DNA of 64,000 nt. Origin: an uncultured Pseudomonadales bacterium (GTDB lineage: Bacteria; Pseudomonadota; Gammaproteobacteria; Pseudomonadales; Azotimanducaceae). Every line of letters begins with the position of its first letter. The first letter of the stretch is position 1. The stretch is taken from the NCBI GenBank assembly GCA_951813295.1, contig CATOTI010000001.1, positions 992,001 to 1,056,000 of the forward strand, read 5' to 3'. Shown here in pieces: positions 53,601 through 62,263 of the stretch. Under the pieces are notes generated by a model that saw nothing but the letters and a program-made list of their open reading frames with translations, was not told the DNA's origin and did not search any database. A program made the position numbers and the translations under genes.

Positions 53601-55807
53601 AACTGTTCCATGTTGCCGAACGCATCGGTGCCAGCGCCGACCTGGATGCCACCGCCGTGGTCAACCCCTTGGATCTTGCGCAAGATCAAGTTGCCCCCAT
53701 CCGGAACCGCGGATAGGAACGTTTCAAACACGGCCAAGTTGTTGGTCGCATCATTCGAGGCGGCATCGGACACGAAAACGAGCCGCGTGTGCCCCGACGG
53801 TCCGCCTTCGACATGGCAGTTCGAACACTTCGATTGCACGACCGCTGATATCGATGTCGCTGCCGCCGTCGCGTTACCGAGCGCGCCGAGCTGGGCGCCT
53901 CGACTCGGCGCCGTTGAGAGATTGGTCAAATGGCCCGTGGGACTACGTAGGAGACTCATGACGTGGATGGGTTGGTCAGACGTCACGGTCAGCTGCCATT
54001 TGGCTGATCCATCCCCCAATGACCCGTCGAGTGCCGTCCCCAGTTCTAGATCCTGCGCGCTGACGGTGCGGGCGCTTTCCGCCGCCATCGACAAGTGCAC
54101 GGCACTTTGCGCGGGGTTACCGTTGCCGTCGACGCCGCGAATGGTCACGTTCGCGGTCCAAGCAGTGCCGGGATTGATCAGACGTAGCAGGCTTTGTTGT
54201 TGTTGATTACTGCCGGGGTTGAACACGGCAACTCGATAAAGGTCACCCAGGCTGGGGGCAACGTCATGCATGGCCGTGAGGAAGCCGTCCGTGGTGCGGA
54301 TGTAGGACAGCACTTCAATGTCGAGCTCGCTGCGTAGATCGAGACGCCAGTCCCCAATACCCGATCCCACACCCGCCGACAGCCCCTTCGCGGCGTTACC
54401 GAACTCGAGGTCATCGGAGTTGAAGTGCACGACTTCATTCGCACCGATACTGAGCGTGATCGGTTCGTAGTCCCAAGCCGACTCGTCGTAGGCCCGCATC
54501 GTGACGGTACCGGCGCTATCCGAGTGGTTAATGATGCGCGCGAAGCCCTGTCGTCCCGTCGCGTCACCGGCGAGCGGGAACATCGGCACTGCGTGGACGC
54601 CGTCAAGCGTTCCAGGGCTTGCTGAGGAAAGATTGGTCAGATGGCCCGTCGGACTTTCCAATAGGCTCATCACCACAATCGGTTGTGCCGAGTCGATGTC
54701 GAGACGCCATTTGCCCAGACCGTCACCAAGGGCACCATCGAAGCCCGAGGAGCCGTGCTCTAGTTCAGCCGCGGTGATCTCCCGTACGGTTCCGCTCTGC
54801 ACGGATAAGGCCACGGTTGACGTCCCCGCGCCGCCTCGATCGTCTCGGCCACGAACCGTGACGGCAGCCGTCTCGGGACCGGGGTTGATGATCCGCAATC
54901 GGCTGACTTGGTTGCGATTGCTACCCGGGTTGAAGGTGACAATCCGACTTCGCCCATCGGTGACGGGGGCCACATCGTTCATGGCGGTCAAAAACCCATC
55001 GTCAGTTCGGATGTAGGCGAGTACTTCGATGTCCAGATCACTCGACAAGTCGAGACGCCAGCTGCCCTCGCCGACTCCTGTGGCACCTTCAAGCCCCTTA
55101 GCTTCATTCCCCGATTCGAGGTCGTTCGAGTTGAAGTGCACCGTTTCGTACGCGTCGATCGACAAGGTCAGGGGCGCCACCGAACGTCCATTGTCGTCCA
55201 TCGCCTCGATGCGGACCTGTCCCGGCACAATCGAGTGATTAATGACGCGCACAAAACCCTGACGAAACGGTTCAGAAGCCGCAGGAAAGAGATAGACCGG
55301 ATGAGTTTCGCCCAAACCCGGTTCGGCAGCGCTTGTGGCCGGCAAGCCGAGGTAGAGGCGCCGCGCTTCAGCCCGGTGCACCGCGCTCCTGATCGCGTCG
55401 GTCGTGGCCACCGATGTGTCGAGGGGCTCGCTCGCGTCGGCTGCGATTCGGGTCGTGGGTGCGACCGGCAGTCTGGTGTCGCCATCTCCTCGACGGCCCA
55501 CTGGTACCACGTGACGGTGAAACGGCGCCGGCAATGCAGGCGTGTTCAACGGGCTTGGCGTCGAGGCATACATCGTGTTGGGCATCTTGGCGTGAGCCGC
55601 CGACGCGCGATGACGATCCGCGTCACGTCGTCGGTGCAACGCCTGCTGTGCTTGTCTTTGCGCCTGAGCTTGTTGCCACGCCGTCGCTTGTGCTATCCGC
55701 CTCGAGGGCTCTTGCTCGGCGGCATCGACTGGCATCGACGCCAGCACGAGCCCCGCCACGACCCAACGCAGGACCAACCTCATCATCACCACGCGCCTTT
55801 GTTCCAC
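50660..55807 (-). CDS. Very large secreted DUF1592/DUF1588-type cytochrome protein with four N-terminal repeats
   Basis: This 1715-residue protein has a signal peptide (LVLRWVVAGLVLASMPVDA) at an internal Met near residue 8, then a Q/A/R-rich linker. Residues about 170-645 hold four beta-rich units of about 115 residues, arranged A-B-A-B (RQGFVRVINHS at about 184 and RQGFARIINHS at about 420; SPTGHLTNLS ends each B). A heme motif CSNCH lies near residue 662, and CTVCHSVLDPL near residue 1027 is the DUF1588-type site in a DUF1592-like region. The rest includes carbohydrate-binding-like beta domains (VHVEYLTLRDD, VHLYWLRVRNSKG). It pairs with DUF1501 in one operon. Confidence 0.82.
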   Translation of the reverse strand: MEQRRVVMMRLVLRWVVAGLVLASMPVDAAEQEPSRRIAQATAWQQAQAQRQAQQALHRRRDADRHRASAAHAKMPNTMYASTPSPLNTPALPAPFHRHVVPVGRRGDGDTRLPVAPTTRIAADASEPLDTSVATTDAIRSAVHRAEARRLYLGLPATSAAEPGLGETHPVYLFPAASEPFRQGFVRVINHSIVPGQVRIEAMDDNGRSVAPLTLSIDAYETVHFNSNDLESGNEAKGLEGATGVGEGSWRLDLSSDLDIEVLAYIRTDDGFLTAMNDVAPVTDGRSRIVTFNPGSNRNQVSRLRIINPGPETAAVTVRGRDDRGGAGTSTVALSVQSGTVREITAAELEHGSSGFDGALGDGLGKWRLDIDSAQPIVVMSLLESPTGHLTNLSSASPGTLDGVHAVPMFPLAGDATGRQGFARIINHSDSAGTVTMRAYDESAWDYEPITLSIGANEVVHFNSDDLEFGNAAKGLSAGVGSGIGDWRLDLRSELDIEVLSYIRTTDGFLTAMHDVAPSLGDLYRVAVFNPGSNQQQQSLLRLINPGTAWTANVTIRGVDGNGNPAQSAVHLSMAAESARTVSAQDLELGTALDGSLGDGSAKWQLTVTSDQPIHVMSLLRSPTGHLTNLSTAPSRGAQLGALGNATAAATSISAVVQSKCSNCHVEGGPSGHTRLVFVSDAASNDATNNLAVFETFLSAVPDGGNLILRKIQGVDHGGGIQVGAGTDAFGNMEQFLASLGADITPSTLSPDALFNNVTFESERSTLRRAAIVLAGRIPTQEEYAALPTRGLRDTVRGLMQGPGFHDFLIRGANDRLLTDRERRVIDNSPGGTFVEFHREDNKRTLKALEAYEDPWQSPNYRRWRDEMEYGAGRAPLELIAYVAKNDLPYTKVLTADYIMANPPAAVAYGADTVFVDTADVHEFQPSRITSYYRNCEGRVLEQDPVVGERVVDPGPCATVYPHAGLLNATVFPLRYPTTATNRNRARARWVYYHFLGVDIEKSASRTTDPEALADTNNPTMHNAACTVCHSVLDPLAGAFQNYDEVGLYRSGYGGADSLDDDYKYGLAPGQDSEIHAPIESSRDEIDVVRVKGFLGAGRQEIGLFNNVWAYPGLTSVHVEYLTLRDDSGSIVEHFELVELGQGDPVWDGRSFELWEPLFVPVQVPASGTYTVEVGARRGVRDETAQGDRGVLRISVGGAFYREGDTWYRDMRAPGFYSHKVPNAASSLAWVAEQITQDPRFAVATVKFWWPALMGADVVEPPTDGNGIEFEGALLASQAQAAEADRLATMFRIGVRGGNPYNLKDLLTEIVLTKWFRVDSVRTKDAAITRALMHAGARRLLTPEELAQKTSALTGFRWNRRESRDHPWIRTDDWSSQYGLLYGGIDSNGITKRNRDFTSVMAGIAARNAAETSCPVIMRELYLLPDGERRLFAGIDPTVTPISEFSGSFAIKGDSWSKRETFVLSGNLPAGNSAVAITFTNDYADEGGDRNVHLYWLRVRNSKGTLIEDRSLRDLEPALHNPCGDGHSWNLETNEHDNFTLWSTCGAVEAALEIPSAGHYTIELVTWADQYGDESARLAVAVTSETNSAGEQALRSKLVELHDKFLGTETEVNSPEVQTAFNLFVEVWRRGRTSGEWSGIGAQRCDIFSDIRSFDGIADHLWRTAPDANGNQLGWDWEQIDEFWSRVDWSDAHYAARAWVVVLAFLMTDPRYLHL

Positions 55808-56165
55808 CCCGATCCTACGCCGGTTCCATCAAATCTGCAGATCGGCTCAAAATCCGAGCAGGCGGCCGCACCACCGGGTCGCACGTCTCCCGCCCCAACG
55901 TCTGGACCGGACGCACTGCTTGTTCGGTACGTAACACGCGCGGGAACGTCCGAAATTGGGGCCAGAAAAGCGCGATTCGAGGGGCTTAAAGGGGGATGAG
56001 GCAGAAAGCCGTCGCCATAAGCCATTGAATCTTCGTCAATTTATCGCTGTAGATGGCGGACGGTAACGCCGCCGCAAAGGCGATACCCCCACCCTTCGCC
56101 TTGAGAGCGGCAGGTACTGTGTTGAGACAAGGGAACACAGGCCGAGAAAATTTCCCAGGACTTGC
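55808..56165. other. Intergenic control region upstream of the DUF1592-type gene
   Basis: This 358-bp stretch lies upstream of the large minus-strand gene and at the end of the satellite module. It likely holds the promoter for the DUF1592/DUF1501 operon. No clear gene or conserved site is visible; short frames are antisense to one another. Confidence 0.4.
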
Positions 56166-56456
56166 CTATGGATCATCGATCTTCGTATGCGCGTCTGAAT
56201 CCTTATCGCGTTCTAAGGAAAGCCCACCGCTCGCCTCCACTCGTCGCCTGATCTGGCCCTGTTCCAAAGCGAACTGGTATCGATCCCGGCGACCGGGTAC
56301 GGCGCTGAGCCAGCGGTAGTAAGCGCGATTCCCTGTGCCGAAGCACCGCTTGACCTGCCGCAAGGTCGCGCCGCGGGTAAGGCGTCCAAAGATCGCCCCT
56401 TCACCAGCTTCGTTCAGCCGGTGGACCTGGGCGCGAATGATCTTCTGGCCCGCCAT
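56166..56456 (-). CDS. Small helical phage-like protein (possible terminase small subunit-type)
   Basis: This 96-residue basic protein has a GRLTRGATLRQVKRCFGTGNRAYYRWLSAVPGRRDRY segment that looks like a helix-turn-helix followed by a pattern seen in terminase small subunits. ATG at 56456 has AAGGA upstream. It is the last gene of the minus-strand satellite module. The similarity is weak and unproven. Confidence 0.45.
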   Translation of the reverse strand: MAGQKIIRAQVHRLNEAGEGAIFGRLTRGATLRQVKRCFGTGNRAYYRWLSAVPGRRDRYQFALEQGQIRRRVEASGGLSLERDKDSDAHTKIDDP

Positions 56457-56561
56457 AGTTCGTCCTTCGGAAAATAATTTGACCGAGTCCAATAATAGCA
56501 GACTCGGGGGTGCTCTATTGCCATCGCACTCGCCTTTTCCAAGGGGGGGCTTACACGCTTT

Positions 56562-56662
56562 ACACGCCTTTCACGCTTCCAAGTAGAAACTTCTTAGATC
56601 TACCTACCCATATGCGATAGGTAGTTTTCGAAATCACACGTGAAAAGCGTGAAAGGCGTGTA
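56562..56662. repeat. Nested inverted repeats with iteron-like motifs, candidate replication origin
   Basis: The 17-bp arms 56562-56578 and 56645-56661 are perfect inverted repeats, extended to 18 bp by one more pair. The first arm is preceded by near-repeats (TTACACGCTT, TTACACGCCT, TTTCACGCTT); the second contains GTGAAAAGC and GTGAAAGGC. Inside the loop a second hairpin has arms CTACCTA and TAGGTAG. The block lies 71 bp downstream of the primase-helicase stop. This resembles the iterons of P4-type origins; a terminator is less likely because no T-run follows. Confidence 0.55.
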
Positions 56663-56732
56663 CCCCCTGGGAGCACACCCCGAGGCTGGGGGCATCCAGC
56701 CCGAGATGAAGTGGCGATCCAGGTGCCACCGG

Positions 56733-59036
56733 CTATGTGATCGGAGCAGCGTTGCCAAATCCCTCGATGCTCTCGCAAACTGAACGTGGCGCGACGAGAC
56801 GGAGCCCACGAAACCCTCGTTGACTACCGACACGCGCCGCGTCTATCCGTCCGTCGCATGCCTCCACCAGCGCGCTTCGAAACTGCAAGAGCGTCTGCCC
56901 ATCCCAGTTCTCGCACCACGCCTTGTACGCGTTGTAGAGCTCTTGCGTCGTGTGCTGACCCTCGCGGTCAAAATCAAGAGATGCCTCAATCCATTGGCAT
57001 ACGACGGAACCTTTGGATCGTTCGCGGGCGGCGGCCACGTTCACCGACGTTTCGGTAAACGAGCCATTCCGATAAAGACGCTCCAATCCAGCGAGCGACC
57101 AGTTCAAGATCCCGGGTAGCTCCTGATGAAGCCGGTCTGTGAGGGTTCGATCCTCGCGACCGAAGAAACTCGTTCGTGTCTCGAGCGTGATAAATCGCGA
57201 GCTCAATACCCCCGCAGAGTCCTCAAAGCGAGGTAGCTCGTTCGAGAGGATCAGGAGTCGGGTGGGGAGCGTACCGACCCAGTCGTCCTTGTACTTGCGC
57301 TCCACCGAGATACGGTCCTCGCCCGATAGGTTGAGCAGCCGTTCGACCAATACCGATTGGTCGCGCTTGCCCGAGAGTCGGGCGTCGGGGATGATCGCGA
57401 TCGGCGAATGGATCAGTTGCATTAGGCCGAAGTTTTTGCCGGGGCGGCTCATGTCGAGACTCGCTGCGTGATCCCCGTGGAGGGCACTGAGAACACGCGC
57501 AATGACGCCTTTCCCGCTTCGCTTCGGACCGATGAGCAAGAAGATTTTCTGAAAGCTCGTGTCTGTCGTCAGCAAGAGGCCGAAGACCTCTTGGAGAAGA
57601 TCGATCTGCTCGCTGTCCTCGTCGAACCATTCGTCGAGTTTTTCCAACCAGAGCGGTGACGTCGCCGCTGGTTCCCACGATGTGGCGAGCACATGCGTGT
57701 TGAAAACGTTCGGCAACGGCGAAGCCAACCGGCGTTGGCGAGGTTCGAACGAACCGTTCTGTAGAAACAACAGTCCATCAACATCGCGCAAGCTGTCGTT
57801 CAAGGCGCACGGCGGTTCGCGGTCACGGGAATGGAAACACTGTGCTTTCAGTGCTTCCAACACCTCGCTCACGACCCGCTGGGTAGCGTGGAGCGTGATC
57901 GTCGCGCCGCGGGAATCCGTGGTCGATTGGCCTTCCAGGAACGCATAAAGGCGCGATCGAACCGATTGATCCTCCAATGGCCGCCAGACGCACTCATCGT
58001 AGTGATAGAAGACGCTCTGATAGAAGATCAGACCGTCGGGTTCGCTGGCTTCCACAAACGCGGCAGCTCGACCAACGGGATCGCGTGGGACATCGACGAC
58101 GTAGCCCGCGGCATTGGAGAGCTTGATGATCGACCGCGCGGTCGCGGGGCGTTGACCCGGGGTCGGACCGAACGTTGGCCACTTGTCCTCGATCTCCTCG
58201 ATATCGAAGTTGGTCGAGCGTGACGACCAATCGATCGCGATCAGTAGCCCCTCAGTCGACCCCCCGGTCTCGTGGTGGATGGCAGCAATCAGCCGAAGCC
58301 ATTCGTCGTAGCCGCCAGCATCGGGATCGACTAGCTGCAACCGGGCGCGGAGCTCATCAGGCGAAAGCCCTACGGTGGGCATGAATGCCATAAGGTCCCC
58401 GGACAACCGATCATCTGCATTCAGCGTCGCATCCCGCGCCGACATGGCAGTCTTGTCCCGAGGAGACCATCCTGCCTCCTCGGCGCGTTGCTCGAACCGG
58501 CTGATAACGTCCAACGCCTGGGAACCCGAAAGGCGCGGAAGATCCTCACGGCGGAGGGCGTTCAGATCTCGGTCCCACTCGTACGGCTTACCGGTATCCG
58601 GGTGAATCGCATGTGTCGCACACTGCTGCCCACGCGAGAGAATCTCGACGACGTGCTCGGCGCCTTCATCATCAACGAAGACACGACTCCGCAACTTCTT
58701 GAAGGGGGCGCCGTCGAGTTGATACAGCAAAAGCGTCTTGGGCGGTCTCCCGACCCGCGTCGGCGCATCGCCGAGATCCGCCTTGAGCTCGGGAACAAAC
58801 GACTCGACGAACGCAGCGTCGTGAACGTCGATGTCGATCGCCGGCGCAAACTTAGTTCTAACCCCTGCACCATCAGCGTGGTGTTGTCCGCTCAACCACG
58901 TCTCAATCTGATCTCGATCGATGGGGAGCGTTGTCCACCCCGTGGCGTGACAAGCCTTGCTTCCGCGCGAGATGGGGACGGGTTCGAATCCGTTCGTCAG
59001 CAGGTCGACTGCATATTGCCTGTACTCGCCGCTCAT
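56733..59036 (-). CDS. Prim-pol primase fused to a phage/plasmid-type helicase (P4 alpha-like)
   Basis: This 767-residue replication protein has a bifunctional primase-polymerase N-terminal domain (AIDIDVHD metal motif, then VGRPPKTLLLYQ), a PriCT-like segment (WLRLIAAIHHETGG), and a D5/DUF5906-type superfamily 3 helicase with Walker A GPKRSGKGVIA near residue 503 and IIPDARLSG as Walker B-like. This is typical of P4-like satellites and integrative elements that replicate after excision. It overlaps the next upstream gene by 4 bp. Confidence 0.9.
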   Translation of the reverse strand: MSGEYRQYAVDLLTNGFEPVPISRGSKACHATGWTTLPIDRDQIETWLSGQHHADGAGVRTKFAPAIDIDVHDAAFVESFVPELKADLGDAPTRVGRPPKTLLLYQLDGAPFKKLRSRVFVDDEGAEHVVEILSRGQQCATHAIHPDTGKPYEWDRDLNALRREDLPRLSGSQALDVISRFEQRAEEAGWSPRDKTAMSARDATLNADDRLSGDLMAFMPTVGLSPDELRARLQLVDPDAGGYDEWLRLIAAIHHETGGSTEGLLIAIDWSSRSTNFDIEEIEDKWPTFGPTPGQRPATARSIIKLSNAAGYVVDVPRDPVGRAAAFVEASEPDGLIFYQSVFYHYDECVWRPLEDQSVRSRLYAFLEGQSTTDSRGATITLHATQRVVSEVLEALKAQCFHSRDREPPCALNDSLRDVDGLLFLQNGSFEPRQRRLASPLPNVFNTHVLATSWEPAATSPLWLEKLDEWFDEDSEQIDLLQEVFGLLLTTDTSFQKIFLLIGPKRSGKGVIARVLSALHGDHAASLDMSRPGKNFGLMQLIHSPIAIIPDARLSGKRDQSVLVERLLNLSGEDRISVERKYKDDWVGTLPTRLLILSNELPRFEDSAGVLSSRFITLETRTSFFGREDRTLTDRLHQELPGILNWSLAGLERLYRNGSFTETSVNVAAARERSKGSVVCQWIEASLDFDREGQHTTQELYNAYKAWCENWDGQTLLQFRSALVEACDGRIDAARVGSQRGFRGLRLVAPRSVCESIEGFGNAAPIT

Positions 59037-59341
59037 CGGTTGCCACGCATATCAGATGACAGGCTTTGAGATCTGGGCGTGTGAGCACTCTCGTTGGGCG
59101 AAATCGGGACATCAAGACCAAGAATCTCGATGACCTGGTCCTCGACCACCCCGGATTCGATCAACCGCCTGGTTAGCCGTTCTCGGCTTGTTGGTGAGAG
59201 CGTCGAGCGCGGGCGTACCGGGTGTAAGGGACATTCAACCAAGTGGCAGCAGTGGACCTGCTCTCTCCACGTTCCCGCGTCGGCAGGATCGTACGTACAG
59301 TGTCGGCAATAGGCATCGACGCACCGGCGGAGGCTCGTCAT
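59033..59341 (-). CDS. Small Cys-rich protein (putative zinc-binding), satellite accessory
   Basis: This 102-residue protein has an N-terminal Cys cluster (RRCVDAYCRHC, then CCHLVECPLHPVR) typical of small phage/satellite proteins that bind zinc; the rest is not recognisable. It overlaps the primase gene by 4 bp at one end and AlpA by 4 bp at the other, so it is co-translated. Function unknown. Confidence 0.65.
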   Translation of the reverse strand: MTSLRRCVDAYCRHCTYDPADAGTWREQVHCCHLVECPLHPVRPRSTLSPTSRERLTRRLIESGVVEDQVIEILGLDVPISPNESAHTPRSQSLSSDMRGNR

Positions 59342-59535
59342 GCCCGACCTCCTCGTGACGATTGCACGCGGTGCTCAATCCACTCGTCGATCTCGCTCTC
59401 GATCCAAGCAACGGCACGAGGACCAAGCTTGACCGGGGTCGGGAACGCGTCCGCAGCCATCAGTGCGTAGATGGTGCTTCGGCTAAGTCCTGTGTGATCC
59501 AGGACCCTAGGAAGGCGCAAAAGATGTGTCGCCAA
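59338..59535 (-). CDS. AlpA-family regulator
   Basis: This 65-residue protein is a MerR-like winged helix of the AlpA type: LPRVLDHTGLSRSTIYALMAADAFPTPVKLGPRAVAW, then SEIDEWIEHRV. AlpA proteins activate excision or integrase expression in P4-type satellites. It sits in the primase operon next to the Cys-rich gene. Confidence 0.93.
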   Translation of the reverse strand: MATHLLRLPRVLDHTGLSRSTIYALMAADAFPTPVKLGPRAVAWIESEIDEWIEHRVQSSRGGRA

Positions 59536-59630
59536 AAGTCTGTCTCAAAATGCTCAAAGAGCGATGACGACATCCTTGTTCGGCTGGGATCGCGGTAGCG
59601 GGAATTCCCGTACAGGTTGCGGGGATTCCC

Positions 59631-60269
59631 TCAAAGAGTTTCCCGATCGATTACGTCACCAAGAGTTTCCAACGCCTCATCGAGGTATCTCGCGATCGTC
59701 TTGCGGTCGAGATCGAGGCCCAACATTGCGAGGTCCGCATGGATGCTGCCGAAATTCTCCCCGGTCGCTTGGTTCCTTGACTTCGACGGGTCATAACCAT
59801 ACTTCGCGACGGCGACGCCGTAGACGAGCTTGAGCAGCGAGTTGCGTTCGGTCGTGCCGACTTCGTTGTGAGGCGGCGATTCTCGCGCCGCTAGTTTCTC
59901 CTCGCGCACATCAATAGCCTCGATCTCTTCTGCCATCGCCGCCGGAAAAGGCAGACCAAGCCGCTCGAATTCCGTTCGCCAGAACTTGGCATCACTTGGC
60001 CCGATCATTCCGCGCGAGGAGTTCCTACTCAACCGATCGCGTAAAGCCTGCGCGTCAGCTGGAACCAACGTCCAGGATACGCCGCCAGTCCAACGACGAC
60101 GTCGGTCGGGGTCATAGCCCATGGCAAGCAGTGCCATATCCTCAGCGGTGATGCGACTAGCCGACGCCCATGCTCGATCGACTTCGGCGTCTACGGCGAT
60201 ACGACTCCTATCGGTTCGCGCCTTGGAGACCGCTGGCGCGTTAAATGGCGAGCTATCAAAATCGTTCAT
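59631..60269 (-). CDS. Hypothetical protein, satellite-associated
   Basis: This 212-residue acidic protein has no family I can name, but its C-terminal half (NSLLKLVYGVAVAKYGYDP, LDLDRKTIARYLDEALE) resembles a repeated type of protein found in prophage and satellite elements, with a helix that may bind DNA. It lies between AlpA and an excisionase-like gene on the same strand. Confidence 0.6.
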   Translation of the reverse strand: MNDFDSSPFNAPAVSKARTDRSRIAVDAEVDRAWASASRITAEDMALLAMGYDPDRRRRWTGGVSWTLVPADAQALRDRLSRNSSRGMIGPSDAKFWRTEFERLGLPFPAAMAEEIEAIDVREEKLAARESPPHNEVGTTERNSLLKLVYGVAVAKYGYDPSKSRNQATGENFGSIHADLAMLGLDLDRKTIARYLDEALETLGDVIDRETL

Positions 60270-60287
60270 AGTCGCTCACTGAAGAGC

Positions 60288-60578
60288 TTAACCGCGCGGT
60301 TTCGAAGGCAAGAAAACGAATTCGATGCGCTCCGGCCGTGCGAACGGCAGGATGTTGTGTCCACGACCCACGTGACGGTGCAACTTTTCATAAAACGCAT
60401 TTGCTTCGAGAAACATCACATGCCTCTCAAGAGCGTCCTCGGCGACCCGGAGCCCGCTCCCCGTATCGAAGCAAGGAAGATCCCCGTCGTCGATAGACTG
60501 CAACAGATCGGCCTCCGGAATCGAAGTGCGTATCGCAGCTTCGGCGATGGTATAGGCAAGTTTCGGTGCAACGCTCAT
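60288..60578 (-). CDS. Excisionase-like DNA-binding protein
   Basis: This 96-residue protein has a MerR/excisionase-like helix-turn-helix (YTIAEAAIRTSIPEADLLQSIDDGDLPCFDTGSG) followed by a short acidic tail. It is 18 bp from the previous gene in the satellite module and could regulate excision or primase expression. The assignment is from the pattern only. Confidence 0.55.
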   Translation of the reverse strand: MSVAPKLAYTIAEAAIRTSIPEADLLQSIDDGDLPCFDTGSGLRVAEDALERHVMFLEANAFYEKLHRHVGRGHNILPFARPERIEFVFLPSKPRG

Positions 60579-60857
60579 GAGCGAACTCCTTGTACAAAGT
60601 GGGCTGCGGGTAGAACGGCGTCGTTCCGCAATTGTTCACGAGGCACTTTGACCAGCGTTCCGACTTCGGTGGATGGTTCAAAAGCACATCGTCCATTGCT
60701 GGATCCCTTCGGACTACAACAGAACGCAGCTTATGGCGCCGGCTCAAAATCAGGCGACCAGAAAACTCACCCCGTTTTCCGTCCGAGAGAGACGCTAGCC
60801 GCTGAGCGACAACCGCTGTCAAAGCGGCGCCCAGCGGGCGCGCCCTGCGGATTAGCT

Positions 60858-61469
60858 CTACTTGCCATCCTCGGTTGGAGGGGCTTTCGTCACCTTGGTG
60901 AACCGAGCGAGCACTCTCTCGCGGCGAGCCGACTCGCGATCCGCCCACCCACCGCCAAGCATGTACTTCTCAATCCAGATCCGCAGGTCAGCCTCTTGCC
61001 ATTGCCGACTCACCGCGTCCCGCACGACGCTTGCACTCACGGCATATTCATCGGCGACGGCGGCCTTCGCGTCGACGGCAGATTCGCCGCTATATCTCCG
61101 CCGCAGGCACTCCATCGCCAAAACGACATCGCGTTCCAGATCGATCTTGGGGCGACCGTCGCCCGGCAACGGCACTACCCCGAAGGCTTGGTCAAGCGAG
61201 CACTCGTTTGCTAAGTAGTACGTAAAACCGTCTATCAAGAAATCGCGCATAGGTGCATATCTGTCGATGCCTACGCGAAGACACCTAATCGCTTCGAGAA
61301 GTAACGACTCCGCGGATTTCTTCGACAACTCACCGTCGCGAATTAGAGCCCAATAGTGGATCAGGTTCGCTTGGGTGAGGCCGTCATAGCCCTCCGAGAC
61401 CGTCGAATCGTCCCAGATACCGCGATTTCTCTGATCGTCTTGGGGGTCCATTTGGGGGTCTTTCGCCAT
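60858..61469 (-). CDS. Hypothetical protein, first gene of the satellite module
   Basis: This 203-residue protein is not recognised. It has an N-terminal acidic region, a predicted helical core (LTQANLIHYWALIRDGELSKKS), and a C-terminal helix-turn-helix-like segment (DAKAAVADEYAVSASVVRDAVSRQWQEADLR). It opens the minus-strand run that continues to the primase, so it may be a regulator. Confidence 0.6.
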   Translation of the reverse strand: MAKDPQMDPQDDQRNRGIWDDSTVSEGYDGLTQANLIHYWALIRDGELSKKSAESLLLEAIRCLRVGIDRYAPMRDFLIDGFTYYLANECSLDQAFGVVPLPGDGRPKIDLERDVVLAMECLRRRYSGESAVDAKAAVADEYAVSASVVRDAVSRQWQEADLRIWIEKYMLGGGWADRESARRERVLARFTKVTKAPPTEDGK

Positions 61470-61739
61470 GATTCATTGCGTAACTTATTGTTTTTGTTAA
61501 ACAAATAGCTAAAGCGTGGCGGTGCACGCAGTCCTCAGCAAACACGTCTCCGCAATAGGCGCTTCTTGCAAGAGTACCCGCGCAATCCCAAGCAAAGTCG
61601 CGCAATCTCGCGCATCCAGCAGCGGGTGTACACTACCCCTATCAAGAGGGCGCAAGCACTCCTGAACGGCTTACTTGACGGTCTATGGAACCGCCTCAGC
61701 GTTAATCAAAGTAAGCGCCACCGTTTTCATTTGACACGA

Positions 61740-61934
61740 ATGAACTCACCGACCGATCCGCTGACGTTCGCGCGCTATGCCCGGGTTCGACGCGAAGAAC
61801 TTCGAGCGCCTGGACCTGCGATTCGGTGAGCACCAGGCCCTCGGCAGCGACCTTCGTTTCGAGTACTCTAAGACTCGGTCCTTGAAGCGCGCCAGATCAT
61901 GGCGTCGCCAGACGCTGCGCACCCCGCTAGCCAT
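61740..61934 (-). pseudogene. Remnant of an IS transposase (IS3/IS481-like)
   Basis: The minus strand contains GVRSVWRRHDLARFKDRV and, in the next frame, LETKVAAEGLVLTESQVQALE, a pair of segments that occur together in integrase-core transposases of the WLRHDL-type helix family. A one- or two-base indel separates them, and both ends are lost. It marks an old insertion between the satellite module and the toxin-antitoxin pair. Confidence 0.5.
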
Positions 61935-62017
61935 GGGCTCCTTACTTTGTTACGGGGCGCTCGCTCGAAACCCGTCGAGCGCCGCGCCGGTGATCTTCCC
62001 GCCCGACGATCAGGCCG

Positions 62018-62263
62018 GTGACGATCAATGCCGGCGAGCGGGCGGCCAACCTCGTTGTCACCAGCCTCGGCCGGATCACCGACAACTCCCGCGAGCCCCT
62101 GCCGTCGTCTACAAGATCGGCAATGACAAACTCAGCGGCGCGCGGATCGATGCGTGATTTCTTCGTAGAACGGTTAAACGAGGATGACTGGACGGACTTT
62201 GTGGAGTCTTCCGAGGCGTACCTCGAAAGCTACTCGCGGGGAGATCCGTTGGTCGTTGCGTAG
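62018..62263 (+). CDS. Putative antitoxin of a YafO-type toxin-antitoxin pair
   Basis: This 81-residue frame (GTG start) precedes the YafO-like toxin and overlaps it by one base, the usual antitoxin position. The N-terminal part (GERAANLVVTSLGRITDNSREP) and acidic C-terminus fit a Phd/YefM-like antitoxin. The middle, however, reads better in another frame (AVVYKIGNDKLSGARIDA), so two compensating indels are possible. Confidence 0.5.
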   Translation: MTINAGERAANLVVTSLGRITDNSREPLPSSTRSAMTNSAARGSMRDFFVERLNEDDWTDFVESSEAYLESYSRGDPLVVA

